Source of the DNA: an uncultured Verrucomicrobium sp.
Lineage (GTDB): Bacteria; Verrucomicrobiota; Verrucomicrobiia; Methylacidiphilales; GAS474
Length of the DNA: 22,497 nucleotides
Assembly: GCA_903889845.1 (NCBI GenBank)
Contig: CAISZB010000048.1
Location: 1 to 22,497 of the forward strand
Direction of reading: 5' to 3'
The notes beneath the pieces are model-generated. The model was given only the letters and a program-made list of their open reading frames with translations. It was not told where the DNA came from and did not search any database. Shown piece after piece: positions 14,125-21,042 of the stretch. The number at the start of each line of letters is the position of its first letter. Position 1 is the first letter of the stretch. Both the position numbers and the translations under genes were made by a program.

Positions 14125-16611
14125 ATGCCCCCCATCTCCCTCCTCGCCCTCCAGGCCGACCTCCGCCGGGCCGCCGCCTTCTTCGACGCGGGCCAATACG
14201 GGGCGTGCCGCGCCCTTCTGGAAAACCTGGCGCGGCTCGACGACGCCCCCTTGCAGGGCCGCGTCCGGATCGCGCACGCCCTCGGCGTCGTCGCCCAGCG
14301 GGAGGGGGACCTCGCCGCCGCCCGCCGCCACTACGACGCGGCCCTCGCCTTTTCCCCGAACGATTCGGAAACCCACGTCGACCGCGCCATGCTCCTCATC
14401 GCGGAGGGCGAGCACCGCCCGGGCTTCGAGGAGTACGAATGGCGGCTCCTGCGCGAGGGGTGCATCCGGCTCCGCCACGTCCGCGCCCCCCTCCGCCGCT
14501 GGGCCGGAGGCCCCCTCCCCGCCTCGGAGGCCCTCCTCCTCCATGCGGAGCAGGGCTTCGGCGACACCCTCCTCTTCCTCCGCCACCTCCCCGCCGTCCG
14601 GGCGCGCATCGGCCCCGGCGTCCCCCTCTGCCTCGCCGTCCCGCCCCCGCTCCGGCGCCTCGTCTCCGAGGCGTTCCTCAAGCAGCGCCCGGACCTCCGG
14701 CCCTGCCGCGTCGTCAGCTTCCGGGAACCCCTCCCCTTCGATTGGGGCCTCCGGTGGCAATGCCCGCTCCTTTCCCTCCCGCACGCCCTCGGCCTGGGCC
14801 CGAATCAGGAAGCCCTTTTTTCCGCCGCCGACTCCTACCTCGTCCCGCCCTCGCCCCTCCGGTGGCGCACCGCCAGGGGACGCCCCCGGATCGGCCTCGT
14901 CTGGCGGGCGGGCGCGGAGACCGAAGGGGGCCGGTACCGCAGCCTCCCGCTCGACGCCCTCCTCCCCCTGGCCGACCTGCCCGCCGAATGGATCGGCCTC
15001 CAGCAGGAGGCGACCGGGGACGAGCTGGCCCTCCTCCACCACGCCTTCCACGGCCGGGACGCCTCGCCCGCCTGCCGCGACTTCCTGGAGACCGCCGACC
15101 TCCTCGCCGCCCTCGACCTCCTCGTGACGAACGACACCGCCGCCGCCCACCTCGCCGGGGCGATCGGCCTCCCCGCCTACGTCCTCCTCCCCCGCGCCGC
15201 GAGCTGGCGCTGGCCCGAGGGATTCGAAAATGGCCAAAGCGTCGAAAGAACGCCGTGGCATCCCTCCCTCCGCCTCTTCCGCCAGCGGGAACACGGAGAC
15301 TGGGCCGCCCCCGTCGCCGCCGTGAAGGCGGCTCTGGCAGAGCGCTTCGCCGGACGGTGGCCGACGCCGGAAGCCGTGGCCGCCGCCCCGCGCGTCCCGA
15401 CCCCGCCGGAGGACCGGGAACTGGCCCTCATCGCCGCCCAGACCCGCCACGAGCGGGGCGACTATCCCGGCGTCCGCACCGAGCTGGAGCCGTGCCTCGC
15501 CCGCCACCCCGGCCACGCCCCCCTCCTCCGCGCCCTCGGCATGGCCACGGCCCACACCGGGGAACCCGCCCGGGCCCTCCGCCTCTTCCGCCGGGCCCTG
15601 AAGCTGGAGCCGACGAATCCCGACCTCCACTTCAGCCTCGCCTTCCTCCGCCTCTCGCAAGGGAACTTCAGGAAAGGCTTCGCCGAATACGAATGGCGCT
15701 TCGACCGGCAGAACTGCCTGGAGGCGCTCTGCATCGAGGCCCCCCTGTGGGACGGGCTCCCCCTCGACGCCTCCCAGCCCCTCCTCGTCCACTGCGAGCA
15801 GGGCCTCGGCGACGCGATCCAGTTCATCCGCCTCCTGCCGTGGGCGAAGGCGCGGGCCGCCACGCTCCACCTCGTCTGCTCCGCCTCCCTCCTCCGCCTC
15901 TTCCGCGCCTCGCCCCTCCTCGACGGCGTCGCCGGGTACGTCACCGACGGCGGCACCCTCCCGAAGCACGCCTTCCAGTGCCCGCTCCTCTCCCTCGCCC
16001 GGCTCTCCGGCCTCCGGCTGGAGACCGTCGCCGCGCTCCCGCCCGTCCCCTACCTCCGCGCCCCGGACGACGACGCGCCGCCCCTCCCGCCCCAGTCAGG
16101 CAGCCGCCTCCGCGTCGGCCTCGTCTGGAAATCGCGCCTCTTCGACACGACGGGCCGGGGGAAAAGCCTCCCGCTCGCCGCCCTCCTCCCGCTGGCCGGA
16201 GTCCCGGGCATCGAATGGGTCAGCCTTCAAAAAGAGCGGTCCGAGGAGGAAGCCGCCCTCCTCGCCTCCCGCTTCGGCATCGCCCCGGGACAGGGAAGGG
16301 ACCTCGGTCCAACCTTCGCCGACTTCGCCGCGACCGCGCAGGCCATCGGCGCCCTCGACCTCGTCATCGCCTGCGACACGGCGGCGGCCCACCTTGCCGG
16401 GGCCCTCGGCAAGCCGGTCTGGGTGCCGCTGCAGAAGGCCCCCGACTGGCGCTGGCTCGCCCCCGGCGTCTATCCCGGCGGCGACGACCGCTCCCCCTGG
16501 TACCCGACGATGCGCCTCTTCCGCCAGCGGGAGCACGGCGATTGGAGTCTCCCCGTCCGGGCGATGACGGAGGCCCTTTCCTCATATCCCTCCTCGAAAG
16601 GAACCCCATGA
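14125..16611 (+). CDS. Tandem duplicated TPR-glycosyltransferase (GT9-like) protein
   Basis: An 828-residue soluble protein built of two similar modules, each TPR repeats followed by a heptosyltransferase-like (GT9/GT-B) domain. Module 1 has TPRs at about 1-100, EEYEWRLLREGC at 101, LLLHAEQGFGDTLLFLRHLP at 137, NDTAAAHLAGAIGLPAYVLLP near 337 and LRLFRQREHGDW near 382. Module 2 repeats this with TPRs at about 434-515, AEYEWRFDRQNC at 520, LVHCEQGLGDAIQFIRLLP, CDTAAAHLAGALGKPVWVPLQ and LRLFRQREHGDW near 797, an offset of about 415-419 residues. Proteins with one such module are common in envelope glycan clusters; two in one chain is unusual. Both copies keep the DTAAAHLAGA nucleotide-sugar region. 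The gene starts 56 bases from the divergent MBOAT gene, and its stop overlaps the next ATG (ATGA). Donor and acceptor are unknown. Confidence 0.85.
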   Translation: MPPISLLALQADLRRAAAFFDAGQYGACRALLENLARLDDAPLQGRVRIAHALGVVAQREGDLAAARRHYDAALAFSPNDSETHVDRAMLLIAEGEHRPGFEEYEWRLLREGCIRLRHVRAPLRRWAGGPLPASEALLLHAEQGFGDTLLFLRHLPAVRARIGPGVPLCLAVPPPLRRLVSEAFLKQRPDLRPCRVVSFREPLPFDWGLRWQCPLLSLPHALGLGPNQEALFSAADSYLVPPSPLRWRTARGRPRIGLVWRAGAETEGGRYRSLPLDALLPLADLPAEWIGLQQEATGDELALLHHAFHGRDASPACRDFLETADLLAALDLLVTNDTAAAHLAGAIGLPAYVLLPRAASWRWPEGFENGQSVERTPWHPSLRLFRQREHGDWAAPVAAVKAALAERFAGRWPTPEAVAAAPRVPTPPEDRELALIAAQTRHERGDYPGVRTELEPCLARHPGHAPLLRALGMATAHTGEPARALRLFRRALKLEPTNPDLHFSLAFLRLSQGNFRKGFAEYEWRFDRQNCLEALCIEAPLWDGLPLDASQPLLVHCEQGLGDAIQFIRLLPWAKARAATLHLVCSASLLRLFRASPLLDGVAGYVTDGGTLPKHAFQCPLLSLARLSGLRLETVAALPPVPYLRAPDDDAPPLPPQSGSRLRVGLVWKSRLFDTTGRGKSLPLAALLPLAGVPGIEWVSLQKERSEEEAALLASRFGIAPGQGRDLGPTFADFAATAQAIGALDLVIACDTAAAHLAGALGKPVWVPLQKAPDWRWLAPGVYPGGDDRSPWYPTMRLFRQREHGDWSLPVRAMTEALSSYPSSKGTP

Positions 16612-17108
16612 CCGCCGAAACCCTCCGCTTCGCCCTGACCGAGACCTCCCTCGGCCCCGTCCTCGTCGCGGCCTCGGAGAAAGGCCTCCGCGCCGTCCTC
16701 TTCGGGGCGAGTCCCAAGAGCCTGGCCGCCGACCTCCGGCGCCGTTTTCCCAAAGCCGAGCTCCTCCCCGGAGACAAGGCGTTCGGGAAAACCGCCGCGC
16801 GGGTCGCCGCCGCGATCGAGGAACCGGGAACCGCTCCTGGCCTCCCCCTCGACCCTGGCGGCACCGCCTTCCAGCGGCGGGTGTGGCGGGCGCTGCAGGC
16901 GATCCCGCCCGGCACGACGGCGAGCTACGCCGGGATCGCCTCCCGGATCGGCGCGCCGAAGGCCGCCCGCGCCGTCGCCGGGGCCTGCGCCGCGAATGCC
17001 CTCGCCGTCGTCATTCCGTGTCACCGGGTCGTGCGCGGGGACGGGAAGGTCTCCGGGTACCGCTGGGGGACGGGGCGGAAGAAGGAGTTATTACGGAGAG
17101 AGAGGTAG
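16608..17108 (+). CDS. ogt: O6-methylguanine-DNA methyltransferase (Ogt/Ada C-terminal type)
   Basis: A 166-residue suicide repair protein that moves alkyl groups from O6-alkylguanine to its own cysteine. The N-terminal domain (LRFALTETSLGPVLVAAS) and the following AVLFGASPKSLAADLRRRFP look like those of the Ada C-terminal half. The DNA-binding and active-site part has FQRRVWRALQAIPPGTTASYAGIA, then VVIPCHRVVRGDGKVSGYRWG with acceptor Cys138. The methylphosphotriester and AraC domains of full Ada are absent. The start ATG at 16608 overlaps the preceding TGA, and AAAGGA sits six bases before it, so it is co-transcribed and probably coupled with the TPR-GT gene. The very long open frame upstream in this frame is a composition artefact and does not mean a fusion. 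Confidence 0.93.
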   Translation: MTAETLRFALTETSLGPVLVAASEKGLRAVLFGASPKSLAADLRRRFPKAELLPGDKAFGKTAARVAAAIEEPGTAPGLPLDPGGTAFQRRVWRALQAIPPGTTASYAGIASRIGAPKAARAVAGACAANALAVVIPCHRVVRGDGKVSGYRWGTGRKKELLRRER

Positions 17109-17143
17109 CAGCCCGCCGGAATTCGTGGACAGCTTCTAAAGAA

Positions 17144-17725
17144 TCACTGCTTCCAGTTCGTCGTCCACTGCAGGACGTTCGTCTGGGAGCCCTGGCCGTT
17201 CTGGCCTGCGGTGCTCCAGAGGTCGACGAAGCCGGTGTTGAAGTAGGCGTTCGATTCGGTCGTGAAGCCGTAGGGGTGGCCGAAGGGATCGGTGACGTGG
17301 GTCAGGCCGGTCTGGTTCTTCGAGACCATGTTGGCGCGGAATTCGAAGTAGACGGGGGTCGTCGGGGGGGCGTCGGCGTAGAAGTTTTCCTTGCCGCCGC
17401 CGAGGGCGACGAAGAGGGTCTCGGCATTTTTCAGGTAGGTGACCTCGGGGTCGAGGTCGTTGACGTAGCCGTTGCCTCCGATGGGGATGACCTCGGTCTC
17501 GGGATAGATGCCGTTGTCGATCTTGTACCGTTCCAGAGCGGAGGAGAGGGCTTCGATTTCCCCCTGGGCGCGGGACCGGCCCGCCTTCTTCCGGGCGTAA
17601 TCGGCGCCGCCGAGGGTAAGGGAGGCCAGGATCGCGATGATCACCATGACGATAAGGAGCTCGACCAGGGTGAAGCTTTGCCGCCGCCGACGAGGGCGAA
17701 GGCGGAGGGTAGGGAGGGTTACCAT
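17144..17725 (-). CDS. Type II secretion/type IV pilus-like pseudopilin (GspG-like)
   Basis: A 193-residue protein with a basic leader, a prepilin motif RRQSFTLVELLIVMVIIAILASL (from 14), and the long hydrophobic helix of pseudopilins. A GspG-like body follows: ALSSALERYKIDNGIYPETE (near 60) and DPFGHPYGF near 140. Processing would occur before Phe17 by a prepilin peptidase. The residue before the cleavage site is Ser rather than the usual Gly or Ala, which may slow or alter processing. No secretion ATPase, secretin or peptidase is nearby, so this belongs to the scattered pseudopilin-like genes typical of Planctomycetes/Verrucomicrobia. It overlaps the upstream pseudopilin gene by seven bases and is surely in the same operon. 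Its function in a secretion or pilus machine is not shown by the sequence. Confidence 0.85.
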   Translation of the reverse strand: MVTLPTLRLRPRRRRQSFTLVELLIVMVIIAILASLTLGGADYARKKAGRSRAQGEIEALSSALERYKIDNGIYPETEVIPIGGNGYVNDLDPEVTYLKNAETLFVALGGGKENFYADAPPTTPVYFEFRANMVSKNQTGLTHVTDPFGHPYGFTTESNAYFNTGFVDLWSTAGQNGQGSQTNVLQWTTNWKQ

Positions 17726-18465
17726 GTCTTGATGATTTTCGGGGAGGAAATCCGGTTGACGGTCCAGCCGAGCGAGGAAGCGGGAGGGGTGGTGGCGTCG
17801 TCAGGCGAGGCGCTGTCGCCGGAAGCAGAGGAGGAATCGGCAGAGGAGGAGGCCGACGAATCGGCGGAAGGAGAGGAGGAATCGGCAGAGGAGGAATCCG
17901 AGGAAGAGGCGGCGGGCGGGATAAAGGGCTTCCCGTGGGTGGGGATACCGGGGTCCCATACGGCGACGCTGGCGGTGATCCGGGGAGGGGTAGCGTGGTC
18001 GGTTTGGCCCTGGGAAAGCTCGATCTCGTTGTCGTAATCATGATCGACCAGGATGTGGTAGTTCTGCTCGAGGCTCTTCACGGAGCGGTACCACGGATCG
18101 ACGAAGACCGTCGGCTCTTGGGGGTTATCGAGGTCGTTCGCCTTGAATTCCATGTAGGCGATGCCCCGGGGATTATTTTCCGTGTCCTTGCCGATGAGGA
18201 TTTTATAAAGAACCTTGTTGTCGAGTTCCTGCCGCTGCGGTTGGGTCGGATAATAACCGTAGTCGGTGTAGAAATTGGTGACGGCGGTCTTGAGCTGGTT
18301 CGCCATCGCGGAGGCCTGGGTCTTCTTCGCGGCGTTCATTGCGCCGTTGAACGCGGGGAAGGCGAGGCTGGCCAGGACGCCGATGATCGTGACGACAATG
18401 AGGAGTTCGACCAATGTGAAGCCTCCTGCGCCTCGGGAGGAGCGGGGGAAAGAGCGCAATTGCAT
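17719..18465 (-). CDS. Pseudopilin with serine/aspartate-rich C-terminal insertion
   Basis: A 248-residue pseudopilin. The leader MQLRSFPRSSRGAGG ends in Gly at the canonical prepilin peptidase site before FTLVELLIVVTIIGVLASLAF. The body has ANQLKTAVTNFYTDYGYYPTQP (near 58) and FVDPWYRS (near 121), as in GspG-like proteins. Between the core (ending near VWDPGIPTHGKPFIPP, about 188) and the last 17 residues (GWTVNRISSPKIIKTW) lies a stretch of about 40 residues composed almost only of Ser, Asp, Ala and Pro. It is coded by a tandem repeat of 45 bases. Such a linker would be exposed on the surface of a pseudopilus. It is the first gene of a two-gene operon, overlapping the next pseudopilin by seven bases. 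A palindrome lies over its start codon. It is divergent from the rfaE2-like gene. Confidence 0.85.
   Translation of the reverse strand: MQLRSFPRSSRGAGGFTLVELLIVVTIIGVLASLAFPAFNGAMNAAKKTQASAMANQLKTAVTNFYTDYGYYPTQPQRQELDNKVLYKILIGKDTENNPRGIAYMEFKANDLDNPQEPTVFVDPWYRSVKSLEQNYHILVDHDYDNEIELSQGQTDHATPPRITASVAVWDPGIPTHGKPFIPPAASSSDSSSADSSSPSADSSASSSADSSSASGDSASPDDATTPPASSLGWTVNRISSPKIIKTW
17827..17895. repeat. 45-bp period tandem repeat inside the pseudopilin gene
   Basis: The 24-base block at 17827-17850 recurs exactly at 17872-17895, an offset of 45 bases (15 codons). In the minus-strand protein it encodes the repeated SSSADSSS element of the Ser/Asp-rich linker. In-frame expansion or contraction by 15 residues is plausible. 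Confidence 0.8.
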
Positions 18466-18476
18466 TCTTTAAGAAT
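18464..18476. repeat. Palindrome over the start of the first pseudopilin gene
   Basis: ATTCTTTAAGAAT is a perfect palindrome around a central T, overlapping the first bases of the minus-strand start codon (18465-18463). It contains the only purine-rich candidate ribosome binding sequence (AAAGA). It could be a repressor site or a chance AT-rich sequence. The remaining intergenic bases to 18550 show no convincing promoter. Confidence 0.3.
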
Positions 18477-18550
18477 CTAAACGAGCGGGAAGAGGTTGCG
18501 AGGAAAAAATAGGGTTGTACGTCTTCCCCCTCCCATGTAACGGTGGGGGA

Positions 18551-19042
18551 ATGGAATCGGGAAAGATCGTGCCGCGGATCGTGCCTCTTGACGAGGCGGC
18601 GGCCTTCCGCGCCCGGTTGAGGGGCGAGGGGCGCCGCGTCGTGGCGACGAACGGGTGCTTCGATCTCCTCCACGTCGGCCACCTCCGCTACCTGAAGCAG
18701 GCGCGGGAGCGGGGCGATTTCCTCTGGATCGGCCTCAATGCGGACGCTTCCGTCCGGGAATTGAAGGGGCCGGACCGTCCCGTGAACACCGAGGCCGACC
18801 GGGCCGAGGTCCTGGCCGCTCTCCGCGTCGTCGATGCGGTGACGATTTTCCCCGAGGTCCGGGCCGTCCGCTTCCTCCGGGCCGTCGCGCCCGATCTCTA
18901 CGTGAAGGGGGGCGACTACCAGCCGGAGACTCTCGATGCCGACGAGCGGGCCGCCGTCGCGGAGGGCGGCGGGAAGATTGAAATTCTCCCCCTCGTCCCC
19001 GGCAAGTCGACGACGGCGACGCTCCAAAAAATCAAGAAATAG
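18551..19042 (+). CDS. rfaE2: D-glycero-beta-D-manno-heptose 1-phosphate adenylyltransferase (HldE C-domain/RfaE2)
   Basis: A 163-residue nucleotidyltransferase of the cytidylyltransferase fold that makes ADP-D-glycero-beta-D-manno-heptose from the heptose 1-phosphate and ATP, the precursor for LPS-type heptose. TNGCFDLLHVGHLRYLKQAR (33-52) carries the HxGH motif (His41, His44). GPDRPVNTEADRAEVLAAL, YVKGGDY and the ending PGKSTTATLQKI are typical. It corresponds to the second domain of E. coli HldE, here free of the kinase domain. The ATG at 18551 is preferred because the family starts close to KIVP; an in-frame TTG at 18515 with GAGG upstream would add 12 residues. The next gene, purN-like, follows after two bases. 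It suggests a heptose-containing envelope, in line with the GT9-like proteins to the left. Confidence 0.9.
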   Translation: MESGKIVPRIVPLDEAAAFRARLRGEGRRVVATNGCFDLLHVGHLRYLKQARERGDFLWIGLNADASVRELKGPDRPVNTEADRAEVLAALRVVDAVTIFPEVRAVRFLRAVAPDLYVKGGDYQPETLDADERAAVAEGGGKIEILPLVPGKSTTATLQKIKK

Positions 19043-19044
19043 CC

Positions 19045-19638
19045 ATGCCGCTCAAACTCGCCGTCCTCGGCTCCGGGAAAGGGAGCAACTTCGTCGCGAT
19101 CCAGAAGGCTATCCTCTCCGGCATCCTGGCCGGGAAGGCCCAGGTCGTCCTCGTCGCCTCCGATCACGCCGATGCGGGGATCCTCGACCGGGCGCGGGAA
19201 TTCGGCCTCCCCTGGGAGGCGCTGCCGCAGAGTGCGTTCAAGACGAAGCTGGAGCCGGAGATCGAGGCGGGCCTCGCCTCCTCGATCCGCCGCGCCGGGG
19301 CCGACCTCGTCGTCCTGGCCGGGTACATGCGCGTTTTGAAGGCCCCCCTTCTGGAAGCCTTCCCGGAGCGGATCGTCAATATCCACCCCTCGCTCCTCCC
19401 CGCCTTCAAGGGGCTGGAGGCGTGGAAGCAGGCCCTGGCGGCGGGCGTCCCGGAGACGGGATGCACGGTCCATTGGGTCAATGTCGACCTCGACGGCGGC
19501 GACGTCCTGGGCCGGGAACGGGTGCCGATCCTGCCCGGCGACACGCCGGAGACGCTCCACGCCCGGATTCACGAGGCCGAGCACCGTCTCTACCCCGCCG
19601 TCATCGCGCGGCTGGCCGTCGAGCTCGGAAAGGTCTAA
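19045..19638 (+). CDS. purN: Phosphoribosylglycinamide formyltransferase
   Basis: A 197-residue enzyme of purine synthesis transferring formyl from 10-formyltetrahydrofolate to GAR. It shows the N-terminal phosphate-binding GSGKGSNFVAI, SDHADAGILDRAREFG, the formyl-handling LVVLAGYMRVL, the catalytic NIHPSLLPAFKG with Asn112 and His114, and GCTVHWVNVDLDGGDVLGRE with the conserved Asp region. HPSLLPAFKGLEAWKQAL departs slightly from the common FKGxxxxxxAL but keeps its length. Length is slightly below the usual 200-215. The start at 19045 is two bases after the rfaE2-like stop, and xseA follows at 19650, so the three genes form a tight operon, though their functions are unrelated. Confidence 0.93.
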   Translation: MPLKLAVLGSGKGSNFVAIQKAILSGILAGKAQVVLVASDHADAGILDRAREFGLPWEALPQSAFKTKLEPEIEAGLASSIRRAGADLVVLAGYMRVLKAPLLEAFPERIVNIHPSLLPAFKGLEAWKQALAAGVPETGCTVHWVNVDLDGGDVLGRERVPILPGDTPETLHARIHEAEHRLYPAVIARLAVELGKV

Positions 19639-19649
19639 TCTTCCTTCCC

Positions 19650-20996
19650 ATGAGTGGCACGCTCGATCTTTGGGGCGGGGGCGGGGAGGAGGAAGCGGAG
19701 GCGCTCCCGGGCACCTCTCTCCAAGCCGCGCCGCAAGCCGCGTTGCCGCTGGCCCTGACCGTCGGCCAGATCACGAAGCGGATCCGGGGCCTGCTGGAAC
19801 AGGAATTGGGAGAGGTGTGGGTCCGGGGGGAAATCTCGAATCTCCGCAATCCCGGCTCGGGCCATCTTTATTTCACGTTGAAGGATGAGGAGGGGGTCCT
19901 CAATGCCGTCATGTTCCGCTCCGCCGCGATGCGGATTCCGGTCTCGGTCCCCCTGCGGGACGGGCAGGCGGTCCTCCTCCGGGGCCGGATCACGGTCTAC
20001 GAGGCGCGGGGCCAGTATCAAATTTTGGTCGAGGAGGTCCGGCCCGAGGGCCTCGGCTCCCTGCAGGAACGGTTCGAGGCGCTGAAGCGGAAGCTGATGG
20101 CGGAAGGCCTCTTCGAGGCGGAGCGGAAGCGGGAGTTGCCGGTGTTTCCGGAGCGGGTCGGCCTCGTCACGGCGCTGCAGGGGGCGGTGATCCAGGACTT
20201 TTGCCGGATCCTGGGACGGCGCGCCCCGGGCATCGTCATCCGCGTCCGCGGGGTCCGCGTGCAGGGCGTCGGCGCGGCGGAGGAGATCGCCGCAGCGGTC
20301 GCCGCCTTTGCCGGGGACGGCGTCGACCTGATCGTCGTCGCCCGGGGCGGCGGGAGCCTGGAGGATCTGTGGGCCTTCAACGAGGAGGTCGTCGCCCGCG
20401 CCCTGGCCGCCTCGCCCGTGCCGACGGTCTCCGCCGTCGGGCACGAGACCGATTTCACGATCGCCGACTTCGTCGCCGACCTCCGTGCCCCGACGCCGAG
20501 CGCGGCGGCGGAGCTGATCTCCCGCGACTGGGAGGAGTGGCGGGGCGAGGTGGCGGCGCTGAAGGACCGCCTGCGCAGGGAGGTCGAGGCGAAGATCGAA
20601 TGGGAGCGGGAATGCCTCTCCCGCCTCCGCTCCAGCCCCGTCTTCCGCGAGCCGCGCCGCTACGTGGAGCGGATGGGCCAGCGCGTCGATGACTTCCGGG
20701 CCGGCCTGACCCGGGGCCTGCGCCACGGCGTCGCCGTCCGGCGCGGGGAGAGGGACGCCCTCCGGGGCCGCTTCGCCGCCGCCGCCCCGGGAGCGCGGAT
20801 CGCCCGGTTGCGGGAAGCCGTCGGCCACTGGCAGGCGCGCCTGAAGGCCCTGGGCCCCGAGGGGACCCTGGCGCGGGGATACGCGTTGGTGCTGGATGAG
20901 AAGGGGCGTCTGGTAAGGAGGGCGGGAGAGGTGAAGGGGGGGCAGGCGTTGAAGATTCGCTTCGGGGATGGGGAAGTGGGAGCGAAGGTGGTTTGA
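19650..20996 (+). CDS. xseA: Exodeoxyribonuclease VII large subunit
   Basis: A 448-residue subunit of exonuclease VII, which degrades single-stranded DNA together with XseB. Residues about 37-135 form the OB-fold (VGQITKRIRGLLEQELGEVWVRGEISN, GHLYFTLKDE). The catalytic core has FPERVGLVTALQGAVIQDF (166), VARGGGSLEDLWAFNEE near 229 and SAVGHETDFTIADFVADLRAPTPSAAAEL near 262. A long charged coiled-coil-like region (about 290-400) follows, then GPEGTLARGYALVLDEKG. About 35 residues before the OB-fold (LDLWGGGGEEEAEALPG) are an N-terminal extension of low complexity. The ATG at 19650 is the natural start, 11 bases after purN. No xseB is seen downstream: the plus strand ends here and the next gene is convergent, so the small subunit must be encoded elsewhere. 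Confidence 0.94.
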   Translation: MSGTLDLWGGGGEEEAEALPGTSLQAAPQAALPLALTVGQITKRIRGLLEQELGEVWVRGEISNLRNPGSGHLYFTLKDEEGVLNAVMFRSAAMRIPVSVPLRDGQAVLLRGRITVYEARGQYQILVEEVRPEGLGSLQERFEALKRKLMAEGLFEAERKRELPVFPERVGLVTALQGAVIQDFCRILGRRAPGIVIRVRGVRVQGVGAAEEIAAAVAAFAGDGVDLIVVARGGGSLEDLWAFNEEVVARALAASPVPTVSAVGHETDFTIADFVADLRAPTPSAAAELISRDWEEWRGEVAALKDRLRREVEAKIEWERECLSRLRSSPVFREPRRYVERMGQRVDDFRAGLTRGLRHGVAVRRGERDALRGRFAAAAPGARIARLREAVGHWQARLKALGPEGTLARGYALVLDEKGRLVRRAGEVKGGQALKIRFGDGEVGAKVV

Positions 20997-21042
20997 GGGT
21001 GGGGAGAGGGTACGGCCCTTCTCTGCGTCCGTCGCGCCCCCC

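Noticed and set aside
13117..15969. 950-residue minus-strand open frame crossing the TPR-GT gene and MBOAT start
   Set aside because: Repetitive Glu/Gly/Arg/Ser composition, opposite two well-supported genes; a compositional shadow.
14205..17108. 967-residue open frame on the plus strand suggesting a TPR-GT/Ogt fusion
   Set aside because: Only the last 166 residues (from 16608) are real protein; the upstream part is an Arg/Pro-rich shadow of the TPR-GT gene in another frame.
17109..17143. Terminator between ogt-like gene and pseudopilin operon
   Set aside because: The 35-base gap shows no convincing stem-loop.
18936..19649. N-terminal extension of XseA by more than 200 residues
   Set aside because: The frame is open through purN, but the sequence is Arg/Pro-rich noise; XseA homology and the intergenic ATG place the start at 19650.
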